From: Bacteroidota bacterium
GTDB lineage: Bacteria > Bacteroidota > Bacteroidia > Chitinophagales > Chitinophagaceae
Assembly (NCBI GenBank): GCA_016706595.1
Contig: JADJJH010000003.1
Location: forward strand, 496,001-560,000
Length of the DNA stretch: 64,000 nt
Direction of reading: 5' to 3'
Program-made: the position numbers and the translations under genes
Notes under the pieces: model-generated
The model's input: only the letters and a program-made list of their open reading frames with translations
Databases searched by the model: none
What the model was told of the DNA's origin: nothing
Shown: positions 17,194 through 26,916 of the stretch, piece after piece
Numbering within the stretch: the stretch's first letter is position 1
How the letters are laid out: every line of letters starts with the position of its first letter

Positions 17194-20141
17194 TTGTCGT
17201 TTTGGGATTGTTTTGGGAAAATGATTTCGACACGAGTGCCAACTGCATTTCCATTTTCATCGTAAAGATCTGATATGGTATGGGTAAATGGCGCTTGGTA
17301 TGTTTTCATTTTTGTACGATGCATTTCATTATATAGTTGATGAATTTTTTCTATAATGCGCGTAGAGTGGGAGATATGTGTTTGATTTAGCGCCTTTGAT
17401 TTTGTGCGTCCTATGCCATTGTCTAAAACGATAACACAAAAGGATGATTCATCTAGATCCTTAAATTCTATTTTAATACTACCGGCATAGTTAATATTTA
17501 GAAATGCTTTTTCAGAAGCATTTTCAACAAAAGGCTGAATAATCATTGGCATTAAAGTTAACTCACCTGAAAGTGTCGGCGATTTTATGATTTCATAGGT
17601 GAATCGTTCTTTAAATCGCATAATCTGAAAATCGAGATAATAGCTTAATAATTTTATCTCATCTTCAATGGTAATATACTTTTTTACAGAGGCTTCGAGA
17701 TATAATGAAAATAATCTCGAAAGTTCACTTACATTATCCGCGACTTGAAACTTATTTTCTTCAGTAATATCCAATATTTTTCGTTGAAATGATTTTAAGG
17801 TATTTCGTAAGAAATGAGGATTTAATTGTTGCTTTAAAATTTCAAGTTCTAATTCGTCTTTTTCTTTTTGTTGTAAGTATTGTTTATTTTTTCGATGATA
17901 ATGCCAAAGCAATCCAATCGAACAAAGTAACAACAGCGAACTGCCGATAATCAAATATCGTATAGGTACTATTTCATGCCATCTGGGAATAATGCTAAAT
18001 GAAAACGTAGTTATTTCGTCACTAATATAGCCTTGTTGCTTGCACCTAATTTGAAATTGGTAGTTGCCGGGAACTAAATCGTATAGACTGATACTATTTT
18101 CAGTCGACCATTTACTCCATTCATCATTTTTGTGTAATCGGTATTGATAAACTATTTTATTACTATTATTCATCGATGCCGAAAGGAAATTAATTCGAAT
18201 ATGACGAAATGGATACGCGAACTCAAGTTTATTCTCAAAGTTGGTGGGTATCCAATCTTCGCGTGTACTTGAACTATATACTTCATTAATAATCGGCTTA
18301 TGAATGTTAGTGTCGATAAATACTTCATCAAACTTAAAAACATTTACAAGCGATATACTGGGCGCCCAAATTCGATTTTTGCTGTCTCTGAAGAAACTGT
18401 TTTGATTACAACTTATGCCTGTTCCTGAATTTTCATAATCTAGTTTATACAAACTTTTTTCATTGTTTTCGGAATTTATATATGTACGGAAAATGAAGAT
18501 GCCATCATCAATTCCTAATAAAATAGTTGACCTATTATAGGCTAACATCGATCCAATTAATTTACCCTTCAAGGGTATGCGTTCCACGATCTTTTTTGCA
18601 TTGGGTAGGTATTCATATAAGCCATCTTTTGCGCCAACCCAAATACGATTATTCGAATCTTTTAAACAAGATACAGCTCCACGAAATGGTGATTGTTTTT
18701 CGAGGTAATGATGTTGTTCTAAAAACTTCTGCTTCTCATAATAAATATAATATCCCGAAGCGCTTGTACAAAATAATCGATTGGAATCGATTCGACAAAT
18801 AGAGAGTATCATCCGCTCAATGGGTTCCATAAAAAGTGTATCATACTTCTTAAGAAATGGGTGATAACGTTGGATGCCATTTTGTGTGCCTAATAGTATA
18901 TAACCAGTTTGCTTATCATAGAATGAACATATGGGTAAGAAGCTATATTTGTATACAGCAGGGGTAATTCTATTTCCATCGTTTTTCAAGAGTCCATACC
19001 CATGATTAAAATAAACATCATTCTGTATTCGCTGCGATTGAAAGTAAACATATTTTCTATGCTTTTCTTCAGCCGAAAGTGATTTGTCGGCTAATTTATT
19101 ATTCTTAAAATTTGCAATGCCATACGAGTATGAATGAAACCAAATAGCACTGTCGCTTGTTTCGTAGATATTCCAGATATCCGTTGGTAAAATTTTATTT
19201 TGTGAATTGAATTCGTAAATGCCATGCTGACAAATTCCGTTCAAGCCATGTTCGGTTCCAACCCAAATGATATTACTTTGTTTGTCACATAATATCACAA
19301 TGGAGTTTTTGATCAAGGGTAAATGGTTAGGGATTTTTTTATCGATATAAATGAAATCGGTCATACTGTTTTTAACAAGTAAATGATTATGATTATCGAA
19401 GAATATTTGTTCAAGTATTAAATTTTTATTTTCGTAGACTAGCTTCGTTTTTTTTAGATTCAGATCTAATGCATATACTGTGTGATGGTCGGCTAAAATA
19501 AATTGCTCTAAAATCGGATGTTTTACAATATGATATGCCGGTTTTTCAAGTATAGCAAATTTTTCGGTTTGTAAGGATTTTATTGAGGTACGATACAGAA
19601 TGTTTTCGCGGCAATAATAGAGGTAACCATCTTTTTCGCATATTTCGGTAAATGCCATTTGAGAAGGCGAGGGGGCCGAATAAGAAATGGTATCAAATCC
19701 TTCCTTGCGACTATTGTATCGATAAATGCCATAAAAATCAATGATCCAGATCCCTTCATTTTTATCAATATGCAGGTAAACCGATGGTAATATTTTAAGC
19801 GGATTTTTAACCGGAAGGGCATGGTAGGATTGGTTTGTAAAGTAACCTAAATCACTGGCAGTATTTATATATATCTTACCGCTTTTGCCTTCTTTAATAT
19901 TTCTAATTTCGGGTGAGGCCAATAAGCTGCCGGTATCCATACGCTTAAAATATTTTCCATCAAATCGGTTAATTCCATTTTTAGTACCTACCCATAAAAA
20001 GCCAAGTTGATCTTTATGTAAGCACATTACTTGCGCCTGACTCAGTCCGTTTGCAGTTGTAAATGATTTATAAGGCAGATACTGAGCAACTACATCTTGC
20101 GTAAAAAAAACCAGAAATAAGCAGCAAATGATACATCGCAT
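17190..20141 (-). CDS. Two-component propeller sensor histidine kinase (LytS-type)
   Basis: A 983-residue hybrid-type sensor without a receiver. I start it at the ATG giving the signal sequence MRCIICCLFLVFFTQDVVAQ; an earlier in-frame start would add 18 polar residues. Residues 20-640 are Reg_prop beta-propeller blades (LGFLWVGTKNGINRFDG and repeats such as IIWVGTEHGLNG and RIWVGAKDGLYEY), followed by a Y_Y_Y domain (YQYRLHKNDEWSKWS), one membrane helix (YLIIGSSLLLLCSIGLLW) and a His_kinase/HATPase module. The phospho-acceptor is H776 in NPHFLRNTLKSF, where most relatives have NPHFLFNSLNSI. The ATP-binding Asn is in QPFVENASEKAF and DNGIGR is intact. A minus-strand -7 box (CAAAGTTA on the plus strand) lies at 20193-20200. 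Confidence 0.9.
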   Translation of the reverse strand: MRCIICCLFLVFFTQDVVAQYLPYKSFTTANGLSQAQVMCLHKDQLGFLWVGTKNGINRFDGKYFKRMDTGSLLASPEIRNIKEGKSGKIYINTASDLGYFTNQSYHALPVKNPLKILPSVYLHIDKNEGIWIIDFYGIYRYNSRKEGFDTISYSAPSPSQMAFTEICEKDGYLYYCRENILYRTSIKSLQTEKFAILEKPAYHIVKHPILEQFILADHHTVYALDLNLKKTKLVYENKNLILEQIFFDNHNHLLVKNSMTDFIYIDKKIPNHLPLIKNSIVILCDKQSNIIWVGTEHGLNGICQHGIYEFNSQNKILPTDIWNIYETSDSAIWFHSYSYGIANFKNNKLADKSLSAEEKHRKYVYFQSQRIQNDVYFNHGYGLLKNDGNRITPAVYKYSFLPICSFYDKQTGYILLGTQNGIQRYHPFLKKYDTLFMEPIERMILSICRIDSNRLFCTSASGYYIYYEKQKFLEQHHYLEKQSPFRGAVSCLKDSNNRIWVGAKDGLYEYLPNAKKIVERIPLKGKLIGSMLAYNRSTILLGIDDGIFIFRTYINSENNEKSLYKLDYENSGTGISCNQNSFFRDSKNRIWAPSISLVNVFKFDEVFIDTNIHKPIINEVYSSSTREDWIPTNFENKLEFAYPFRHIRINFLSASMNNSNKIVYQYRLHKNDEWSKWSTENSISLYDLVPGNYQFQIRCKQQGYISDEITTFSFSIIPRWHEIVPIRYLIIGSSLLLLCSIGLLWHYHRKNKQYLQQKEKDELELEILKQQLNPHFLRNTLKSFQRKILDITEENKFQVADNVSELSRLFSLYLEASVKKYITIEDEIKLLSYYLDFQIMRFKERFTYEIIKSPTLSGELTLMPMIIQPFVENASEKAFLNINYAGSIKIEFKDLDESSFCVIVLDNGIGRTKSKALNQTHISHSTRIIEKIHQLYNEMHRTKMKTYQAPFTHTISDLYDENGNAVGTRVEIIFPKQSQNDK

Positions 20142-20216
20142 ACTCAAATCAATGAAACAATCTGCAATTTGCCGCTGCCATCTCATAACTAACAAAGTTA
20201 TCTAATAGCTGCTTCG

Positions 20217-20245
20217 TTGCATAGTGTATAGCGCAATTAGTTTTG
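20217..20245 (+). promoter_or_regulatory. Promoter of the secreted-protein pair
   Basis: TTG at 20217-20219 and TAGTTTTG at 20238-20245 are separated by 18 bases, close to the Bacteroidota consensus. The start codon of the downstream gene is 32 bases further on. The divergent kinase has its -7 box at 20193-20200, so the two control regions nearly touch. Confidence 0.6.
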
Positions 20246-20277
20246 TGTTATTAAAAGATTACTAAATAATTAGGATT

Positions 20278-21288
20278 ATGAAAAAATTACTCACTTTACT
20301 AAGTTTCGTTTTTACAAGTTTTTTAGCAAGTGCACAGTGGGCACCTATTATGGTTTGCGATGCAAGCGGTAATAATTGTACGCAGTATACTAACATTGAT
20401 GCTGCCATTGTTGGTTCCACACATGGCGATTATATTTATTTGCCGGGTGGCAATTTTACAGTTACTGAGCATGTTACTAAAAAATTACATTTTATTGGTA
20501 CAGGGCATTATCCTGATAGTACGGTGGCTACAGGCATTTCGGTAGTTTCAGGTATTTTGTATCTTGATAATGGTGCAGATACTAGCACGATAGATGGTAT
20601 TTTTTTTACGGAGGATATTGCATATAATACATCTAGTTCTTTAAAATACTTAGTAGTTTCAAATTGTAATATGAGACATCTTAATTATTCATCTGGAAGT
20701 TTAAGTAATTCTATTGTTCGAAATTCAGTTGTAAGACAAGTATTGCAATGTCAGAATGGTGTAAATAATATCATTACAAATTGCTTTTTACATTCTATTT
20801 ACCATTTAGACAACTCAACAATTTCGAACTGTATAATTGCAAATTCTATTCAACAATTGCATAATTGTGTCATCAAGAATAATATTATTAGAAATTTAGC
20901 GCCATTTTCAACAAATTCATCTGGCAATCAACTTATTTCGAATTTAACCGTAAGTGTTAATTCAACTGATACTGGGCAATATTTGTATAATAATATAAGT
21001 GCGGTAATGATTTCAAATCCTATGCACGTTTCTTCGGCGGATAGCCTTTTTGTAAATTCAGATACCTTGGCGTTCTCCTACGATAAAAATTATCGTTTAA
21101 AGCCAGGCTCTGCAGGTTCGGGTAATGGATCAGATTCAACCGATCGTGGCGTATATGGTGGTGTTGATTTTCCTTACCAAGATGGCGCATTACCGGCTAA
21201 CCCGCATATTTATTATAAAAGTATAAATCCAAGCACCAATAATAATGGCGATTTGCCGGTGAATATAAAAGTTAGAGCTAGTAATTAA
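20278..21288 (+). CDS. Secreted right-handed beta-helix protein
   Basis: A 336-residue exported protein with signal peptide MKKLLTLLSFVFTSFLASAQ. The body is Asn- and Ser-rich and repeats short strand-turn units (LVVSNCNMRHLNY, SIVRNSVVRQVLQC, NIITNCFLHSIY, STISNCIIANSI, NCVIKNNIIRNL), the pattern of a parallel beta-helix like those of polysaccharide-acting or adhesion proteins. The C-terminus (DFPYQDGALPANPHIYYKS) resembles the tail of Bacteroidota proteins that have a beta-helix followed by a short linker. No T9SS sorting domain is recognisable. A 22-bp gap to the next giant gene suggests co-transcription. Confidence 0.65.
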   Translation: MKKLLTLLSFVFTSFLASAQWAPIMVCDASGNNCTQYTNIDAAIVGSTHGDYIYLPGGNFTVTEHVTKKLHFIGTGHYPDSTVATGISVVSGILYLDNGADTSTIDGIFFTEDIAYNTSSSLKYLVVSNCNMRHLNYSSGSLSNSIVRNSVVRQVLQCQNGVNNIITNCFLHSIYHLDNSTISNCIIANSIQQLHNCVIKNNIIRNLAPFSTNSSGNQLISNLTVSVNSTDTGQYLYNNISAVMISNPMHVSSADSLFVNSDTLAFSYDKNYRLKPGSAGSGNGSDSTDRGVYGGVDFPYQDGALPANPHIYYKSINPSTNNNGDLPVNIKVRASN

Positions 21289-21310
21289 AATTCACATTTC
21301 AAATTATTGT

Positions 21311-24300
21311 ATGAAACAAAAATTACTACGCTTGCTCGTTTTAATAGGTTTATATGCAAACTCAAGTCTTGCGCAAAACCTATCAGTGTATGAATATTGG
21401 TATGATGCAAATTATGCTTCGCGAATAATCACCGGTATTGGCAACCCTAACCATTTTAATTTAGATACTGCCTTAAATTTGCAAACTTTTCCGGGTGGCT
21501 TACACACGATTCATATTCGATTTAAAGATGATTCAGGACGATGGAGTATGCCTCTAAGTCGTGAATATTTTAATGGTAAAGTAACACAGTACGAATATTG
21601 GTATGATGAAAATTATACAGCGCGAATCACCACCAATATCAGTAACGGAGGTGCCGAGCATATCAGTTTAAGTTCGATACCGCTTCAAGCTTTTCCATTA
21701 GGAATGCATAATGTGCATTTTCGATTTAAGAATGGGGCTAATCGTTGGAGCCCTGCCATTACAAAAACAATTTACAAAGGCAAGCAAATTACTGAATTTC
21801 AATACTGGTTTGATGGACAGTTTCAAACAGCCAGTACTTCTATTTTACCATCTGCTGATTCTATTATTCATTTCAATTCGATGATACAAGCCAACGGATT
21901 ACAAGATGGATTACATACTTTATATTATCGGTTTAAATCGAATGGTGGCATTTGGACAGTAGTAAATAAATCATTCGTTACCGTAAAAGGTAATGCCATT
22001 ACCGAATTTCAATATTGGTTCAACGATGATTTCGCAGGAGCAGTTAATATACCCCAACCCTCTACTTCACATGCCCATTTAGATTCTGTTATTTCGTGTG
22101 CTAGTTTAAATGATACCATGCATTTCTATCACTTTCGTACAAAAAATGAAAAAGGGAAGTGGAGTTTAACAACTACCGATTCGTTTATGCGTCCACCTCC
22201 CGTTCCTTGGTATCAAGATGCAGATGCGGATAGTTTTGGAAATGCTGCTGTTGTTCAAATGAGTCGAAATCAACCGCTCGGTTATGTATTGGATAGTACC
22301 GATTGTAATGATACCAATGCACTCGAGTTTCCGGGACAAGTTTGGTATGTTGATAATGATGGAGATGGATATGGTATCGGTGAAGATTCAGTTGATTGTT
22401 TTCGACCACTCAATTATTATGCAGCTTCTGAATTAGATTCACTTGATGGCGATTGTAACGACTTGGATTCACTCATTTCTCCGGGTTCAACCTATTTTAC
22501 TTTTAGCAGTGGATTACCTTTTTCAAACAGTTTAGTTTGGCCCCAATCAGGCGGTATTGGAACGAGTTTTCAATTTGAGGTGATGTACTTTGATATGAAC
22601 AATGTAATGCCACCTCCTTCCTATCCAAGGTTAATGTTAGATTTTGAAGGGAATGAAATTTATACAGATCCGCAAGACAGAATTTTTATTATGATGCCTG
22701 CAGATATCTCAGATACGATAATTGCTGATGGGAAAAAGTATGTGGCTACAGTAAACGCTTTGCCTCCAAATGTAAATTGGACCACCAAAGTATTGTCTCA
22801 ACAAAATTTGTGTACCATACAAACGCCAATTCTAAATTACCCTGATGTGTTGATTGCTTCAGACTTAGAAATTTATGCAAATGACATTACTTTTTCACAA
22901 AGCAATCCAGGCGTATCAACACAGCAAGTGGTTTCGGCTACCATTCATAATGAGTCTGATTACCCTGCACAAAATTTTATTGTGCACTTGCAAAACATGA
23001 ATGATACTTTATCAACTTTCTCTAATATTACTGTTCCGTACTTGTCACCAAACGGTGTGATTACAGTTAGTTGGACTATCACAACCCCTTCATTGCCGAT
23101 GTGGTGCCCAATGAAAGTCAGTGTTGATTATTCGAATGTAATTATTGAAACTAACGAACTAGACAATAGTGCAATAAGAGCTTTTGTGAATGGGAACTTT
23201 AATTTATCAGGAGCCATAGCAGTTATTGCAAATGTATCACCAAGTGTAGCTGTTGTGGGTAGTTCAAATATAACTTTAAACGGACATGCAGATTATCAAG
23301 GTACTTCGGCTTACTTGCCTAATACTTTTGTTGCCGGTGCTAATGTTTATTTTACGGTGCTTGAAACCGGTGCAAGTTATACAAGCACCACAGATGCAAA
23401 TGGCAATTTTGTAGTGGCTATTCCACAGCCAGCATCCTCTGGAATTTATCACATTCAAGGTTATGTAACTGATTTTACTACACAAGGAAATTTCAATACC
23501 AGTTTTGAAGTGATAAATTATTTAGGGACAAATACTTCAGGTGGAGGCGGCAGTAGTGGTGGTGGTAGTGGTGGCGGAGGGTCAACCGGAAACGTAGGTT
23601 GCACAGGACCTGATTTGTCGTTATGGGTTTATCCTACCCGAATAACTAAAGTGGTAGGCGACTCTATCCATGGTTCAGTACTTGTATTTAATGGTGGTAA
23701 TTTACCTTCTGATTCAAGCATATTAATTGTGAAAGCGTTTGATCCAAACCTATCTCAAACAACTTTAATTAGTATGTCAATTCCACCATTGTTGCCAGGT
23801 GCACAATTTACAGTGGCCTACAATTTGCTTAATTTGCAATTAGGATTTTATTCTATCATGGCACAAATTGATGTTGATGAAGATGTAGTTGAATGCATTG
23901 AGTGGAACAATGGATCTTGGAACACAATTCATGTAGTTCCGAATGCTACGGATATTGTGGCAGGTTGGACTCTATTACCTACTACTGTCAATCAATGTGA
24001 GGTGAGTAATGTTGAATTTTATATTATTAATACAGGTGGTTTGTCAAGTGGTTCCTTTGAATGTTTGGTAACCATAAAACGTGATGGAATAGTTGTAGGT
24101 TCGGTTGCAGAGCAAATAAGTAATGTGCCATCCATAATTGATTTTCCTGATAATATGTATAATTTCAATATTGCATTTAATCCTTTACTTCCGGGTAATT
24201 ATACCTTTGAACTCATTTGCGATAACAACTCTGTGATAGCAGAATCGGTGGAATCAAATAATGAAGGTTCTTATGAATTTGAAGTAACGCCATGTAAGCC

Positions 24301-26449
24301 AAATATTTCTTTTGTGTCGTGTAATGCAACTGTAATAAACACTTTAAATGGAAATTACCTTCCTGGTTCTAGTGCTCAAATTCAAACGCAAATTATTAAT
24401 TCAGGAAGTTTTGGGTATACCGGACCCCTTACGCTAGCTTATCACTTCTCGGATAATACAATTCAGTATGCTACGCAAAATGTAAATCTTCCGGCAGGCA
24501 GTTCGCCATTTGTTTTCAATTCTACAATTACAATTCCTATTGGTTCAATGCCTTTTGTAACTACACTAATCGATGAGCTAAATTTAATAGATGAAGCTGA
24601 TGAAACAGATAATGTACAAACCGATAATATTTGTCCTTCATTTCAAGCCATTGAGCCTTGTGGAAGTAATTTATGGAGTAATGTTTATCAACCTTTTCAA
24701 TCCATATTTCCGGTAGCGGGAGTCTCAGTTAATTCTTCTTTCAAAGCAAATTCAATTAAAGTAAACTTTAAGGTTTCAGGGCCGGGTATTATTGGTAATC
24801 TTAATTTAGGAGATGCTTATCTTACGAATGCGCTTGAAAATTGCTATTGTCCTTATCCTGTTACATGTCCAGTTAATTATTATTTTAATCAAACGGGTGT
24901 TTATGAGTTTACCATTACGGTAGATCCAGATAATCAATATTCAGAATGTGATGAAACAGATAATGTAATGATTAAAAGTGTACAAGTAAGCGATTTGCCC
25001 GATTTGCGAATCTTGTCGCAATACATTGCACCAAGTACTTTAAATCCGCAACCGGGGCAGCCTATGAGTTTAGTGGTTAGTTATGAAAATATCGGAAGTT
25101 CAAATCTAAATGATACCACTTCAGTTCATGTATTTATAGATGATTCTTTATTTGCAAAAATTAGTTCAGTGAATGGTTTAATGTCAGGTGCTGATACAAC
25201 GATTATTGTTCCAGGTAATTATTTTACCAATGTGGTGGGGATGCATATTATCAAAGCACAAATAGATAGTAGTAATTTAATTAGTGAAAACAATGAGCTT
25301 AACAATATTGCCACAAGGTCGTTTATAGTTGGTGAATCGGCGAATATGCATTTTAAAGAATTGAGAACATTAAATCCGAGTCCTCCTATAAATCAGATGG
25401 TTGAAATAAAGGGAAGGATTGGAAATTCAGGAGATTTGGATTGTGAAGCAGATGTTGAATTATATTATGTAAATGACTACATGGATACAATTTATATTAA
25501 TACAGTGCATGTTTTTGTTCCAGCAAATGATAGCGTTAATATGAGTGTTCCTTGGTTTGTTGTCGACAATAAAACTACCATCATTGGAAAAATAGTAAAT
25601 GCTTCTATCGTAGAGTACAGATACGATGACAATATTACTTCTTTTAATATAGGGAGTATGACGCTTGTGTTTTCGAATACACCAGCATGCGGCGTGTTGG
25701 GACAAGGAACTTTATCTGCTAATATTTTAGGCGGAACGCCACCTTATACATATTATTGGGCCAATGGATATGTTGGACAAACCTATAGCGGAACCCCGGG
25801 TATGTATACAGTACTTGTAAATGATGCAACCGGCCAAAGCATTTCTGGTGTAGGTGAAATTATTGCTTGTCCACCCGTTACTTTAAATTTAAAAATGTTG
25901 TTTCAAGGATATTATACTGGAAGTCAACAAATGACGCCGGCGATTTTTAATGAGGGTGTAAGCAATACCTTACCGACCCATGTAGATACTGTGCAAATTA
26001 AATTAATTGATTCTGTGAACCTGCAATTAGTTGAGTCATTTAAAGGGGTGGTGAATATCAATGGAGCACTGGCAGCCTATTTTTCACCAAATGTAAATGG
26101 TACTGCTTTTTATGTTTGCGTATCGCATAGAAGTAGTATTGAAACATGGAGTAGTTACCCCGTTTTGCTTACTACTAATACCTTCTACGATTTTACTAGT
26201 TCTGACTCACAAGCCTATGGAGCTAATTTACTCCAAATGGCTAGTGGAATATGGGCAATCTATACTGGCGATGTTAATCAAGATGAAAACATCGACCTAC
26301 TCGACATGTCCCAACTCGATGCCGACATCGCTTCCTTTCAATATGGTTATTATGCTACCGATTTAAATGGTGATGGTAATGTTGATTTGCTGGATCAGCC
26401 TTTGTTGGATGTGAATGTAAATAATTTCATTTTTGCCAATCATCCGTAA
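21311..26449 (+). CDS. Giant secreted protein with CARDB and dockerin-like domains
   Basis: A 1712-residue exported protein with signal peptide MKQKLLRLLVLIGLYANSSL. Residues about 27-288 contain four repeats of roughly 63 residues with YEYWYD/FQYWFD and HIRFKDDSGRWS motifs. Residues about 295-400 carry MopE-like metal-binding motifs (DADADSFGN, DCNDTNALEFPGQ, WYVDNDGDGYG). Then follow about six CARDB-type immunoglobulin-like domains (VDYSNVIIETNELDNSA, AQIDSSNLISENNELNN and similar), interrupted by a Gly/Ser linker near residue 745 and a regulatory-like beta-sandwich (ATTDANGNF type). The C-terminus has two dockerin-like loops (GDVNQDENIDLLDMSQLD, DLNGDGNVDLLDQPLLD). No type A or B T9SS sorting domain is visible. 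It is likely a surface adhesin or matrix protein. Confidence 0.8.
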   Translation: MKQKLLRLLVLIGLYANSSLAQNLSVYEYWYDANYASRIITGIGNPNHFNLDTALNLQTFPGGLHTIHIRFKDDSGRWSMPLSREYFNGKVTQYEYWYDENYTARITTNISNGGAEHISLSSIPLQAFPLGMHNVHFRFKNGANRWSPAITKTIYKGKQITEFQYWFDGQFQTASTSILPSADSIIHFNSMIQANGLQDGLHTLYYRFKSNGGIWTVVNKSFVTVKGNAITEFQYWFNDDFAGAVNIPQPSTSHAHLDSVISCASLNDTMHFYHFRTKNEKGKWSLTTTDSFMRPPPVPWYQDADADSFGNAAVVQMSRNQPLGYVLDSTDCNDTNALEFPGQVWYVDNDGDGYGIGEDSVDCFRPLNYYAASELDSLDGDCNDLDSLISPGSTYFTFSSGLPFSNSLVWPQSGGIGTSFQFEVMYFDMNNVMPPPSYPRLMLDFEGNEIYTDPQDRIFIMMPADISDTIIADGKKYVATVNALPPNVNWTTKVLSQQNLCTIQTPILNYPDVLIASDLEIYANDITFSQSNPGVSTQQVVSATIHNESDYPAQNFIVHLQNMNDTLSTFSNITVPYLSPNGVITVSWTITTPSLPMWCPMKVSVDYSNVIIETNELDNSAIRAFVNGNFNLSGAIAVIANVSPSVAVVGSSNITLNGHADYQGTSAYLPNTFVAGANVYFTVLETGASYTSTTDANGNFVVAIPQPASSGIYHIQGYVTDFTTQGNFNTSFEVINYLGTNTSGGGGSSGGGSGGGGSTGNVGCTGPDLSLWVYPTRITKVVGDSIHGSVLVFNGGNLPSDSSILIVKAFDPNLSQTTLISMSIPPLLPGAQFTVAYNLLNLQLGFYSIMAQIDVDEDVVECIEWNNGSWNTIHVVPNATDIVAGWTLLPTTVNQCEVSNVEFYIINTGGLSSGSFECLVTIKRDGIVVGSVAEQISNVPSIIDFPDNMYNFNIAFNPLLPGNYTFELICDNNSVIAESVESNNEGSYEFEVTPCKPNISFVSCNATVINTLNGNYLPGSSAQIQTQIINSGSFGYTGPLTLAYHFSDNTIQYATQNVNLPAGSSPFVFNSTITIPIGSMPFVTTLIDELNLIDEADETDNVQTDNICPSFQAIEPCGSNLWSNVYQPFQSIFPVAGVSVNSSFKANSIKVNFKVSGPGIIGNLNLGDAYLTNALENCYCPYPVTCPVNYYFNQTGVYEFTITVDPDNQYSECDETDNVMIKSVQVSDLPDLRILSQYIAPSTLNPQPGQPMSLVVSYENIGSSNLNDTTSVHVFIDDSLFAKISSVNGLMSGADTTIIVPGNYFTNVVGMHIIKAQIDSSNLISENNELNNIATRSFIVGESANMHFKELRTLNPSPPINQMVEIKGRIGNSGDLDCEADVELYYVNDYMDTIYINTVHVFVPANDSVNMSVPWFVVDNKTTIIGKIVNASIVEYRYDDNITSFNIGSMTLVFSNTPACGVLGQGTLSANILGGTPPYTYYWANGYVGQTYSGTPGMYTVLVNDATGQSISGVGEIIACPPVTLNLKMLFQGYYTGSQQMTPAIFNEGVSNTLPTHVDTVQIKLIDSVNLQLVESFKGVVNINGALAAYFSPNVNGTAFYVCVSHRSSIETWSSYPVLLTTNTFYDFTSSDSQAYGANLLQMASGIWAIYTGDVNQDENIDLLDMSQLDADIASFQYGYYATDLNGDGNVDLLDQPLLDVNVNNFIFANHP

Positions 26450-26456
26450 AGGAAAT

Positions 26457-26496
26457 AGGTTAGCGTATTATGATTCAATGAAATTTACGCTAATCT
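26457..26496. terminator. Hairpin between convergent genes
   Basis: AGGTTAGCGTA (26457-26467) and TACGCTAATCT (26486-26496) pair at 10 of 11 positions with one G-T wobble. CTTTT follows on the plus strand. The right arm includes the last codons of the acetyltransferase gene. It probably ends transcription of the giant gene, and possibly acts in both directions. Confidence 0.5.
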
Positions 26497-26916
26497 CTTT
26501 TCCATTCTATAATGAGGCACGCCTACTTCTTCAAACTCATTACCTATTAATTGGTAATTAAGTTTGATATAAAATTGAATGGCCGATTTTCGAGCATGGA
26601 GTTCTATGAGTTGATAGCCGTTTAGTTTGCAAAAATTTTCGGCATAGCCCATTAATAAACTACCAATGCCTTTACCTTGTTGTGTTTCATCAACCGCCAT
26701 CTGTCGTAATTTAATTATGGATGGTTCAATCATTTTCAACATCAGACAAGCGATTATTTTTTCATGTTGTCTAGCTACTAATGTATACTGATCATGCTCT
26801 GCCGCTAAGTCTTCATCAAATAAATTTAGACCTAAGGGTGCCCGTAAAACCCTCTGACGTAAATCAAGTACTTGTGGGTAATAAGTTGATTGGCTATCTA
26901 TTAAGCAGAATTCCAT
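26485..26916 (-). CDS. GNAT family N-acetyltransferase
   Basis: A 143-residue GNAT acetyltransferase. Motif A with the acetyl-CoA pyrophosphate loop is QQGKGIGSLLMGYAE near residues 79-93, preceded by the strand IKLRQMAVDE. The C-terminal ELHARKSAIQFYIKLNYQLI is the usual motif B helix-strand. The N-terminal part (VLDLRQRVLRAPLGLNLFDE) resembles small ElaA-like or YjcF-like members. The acceptor is unknown. A -7 box (TATATTTG, plus-strand CAAATATA at 26933-26940) lies 17 bases upstream of the start codon. It is convergent with the giant secreted gene. Confidence 0.85.
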   Translation of the reverse strand: MEFCLIDSQSTYYPQVLDLRQRVLRAPLGLNLFDEDLAAEHDQYTLVARQHEKIIACLMLKMIEPSIIKLRQMAVDETQQGKGIGSLLMGYAENFCKLNGYQLIELHARKSAIQFYIKLNYQLIGNEFEEVGVPHYRMEKRLA

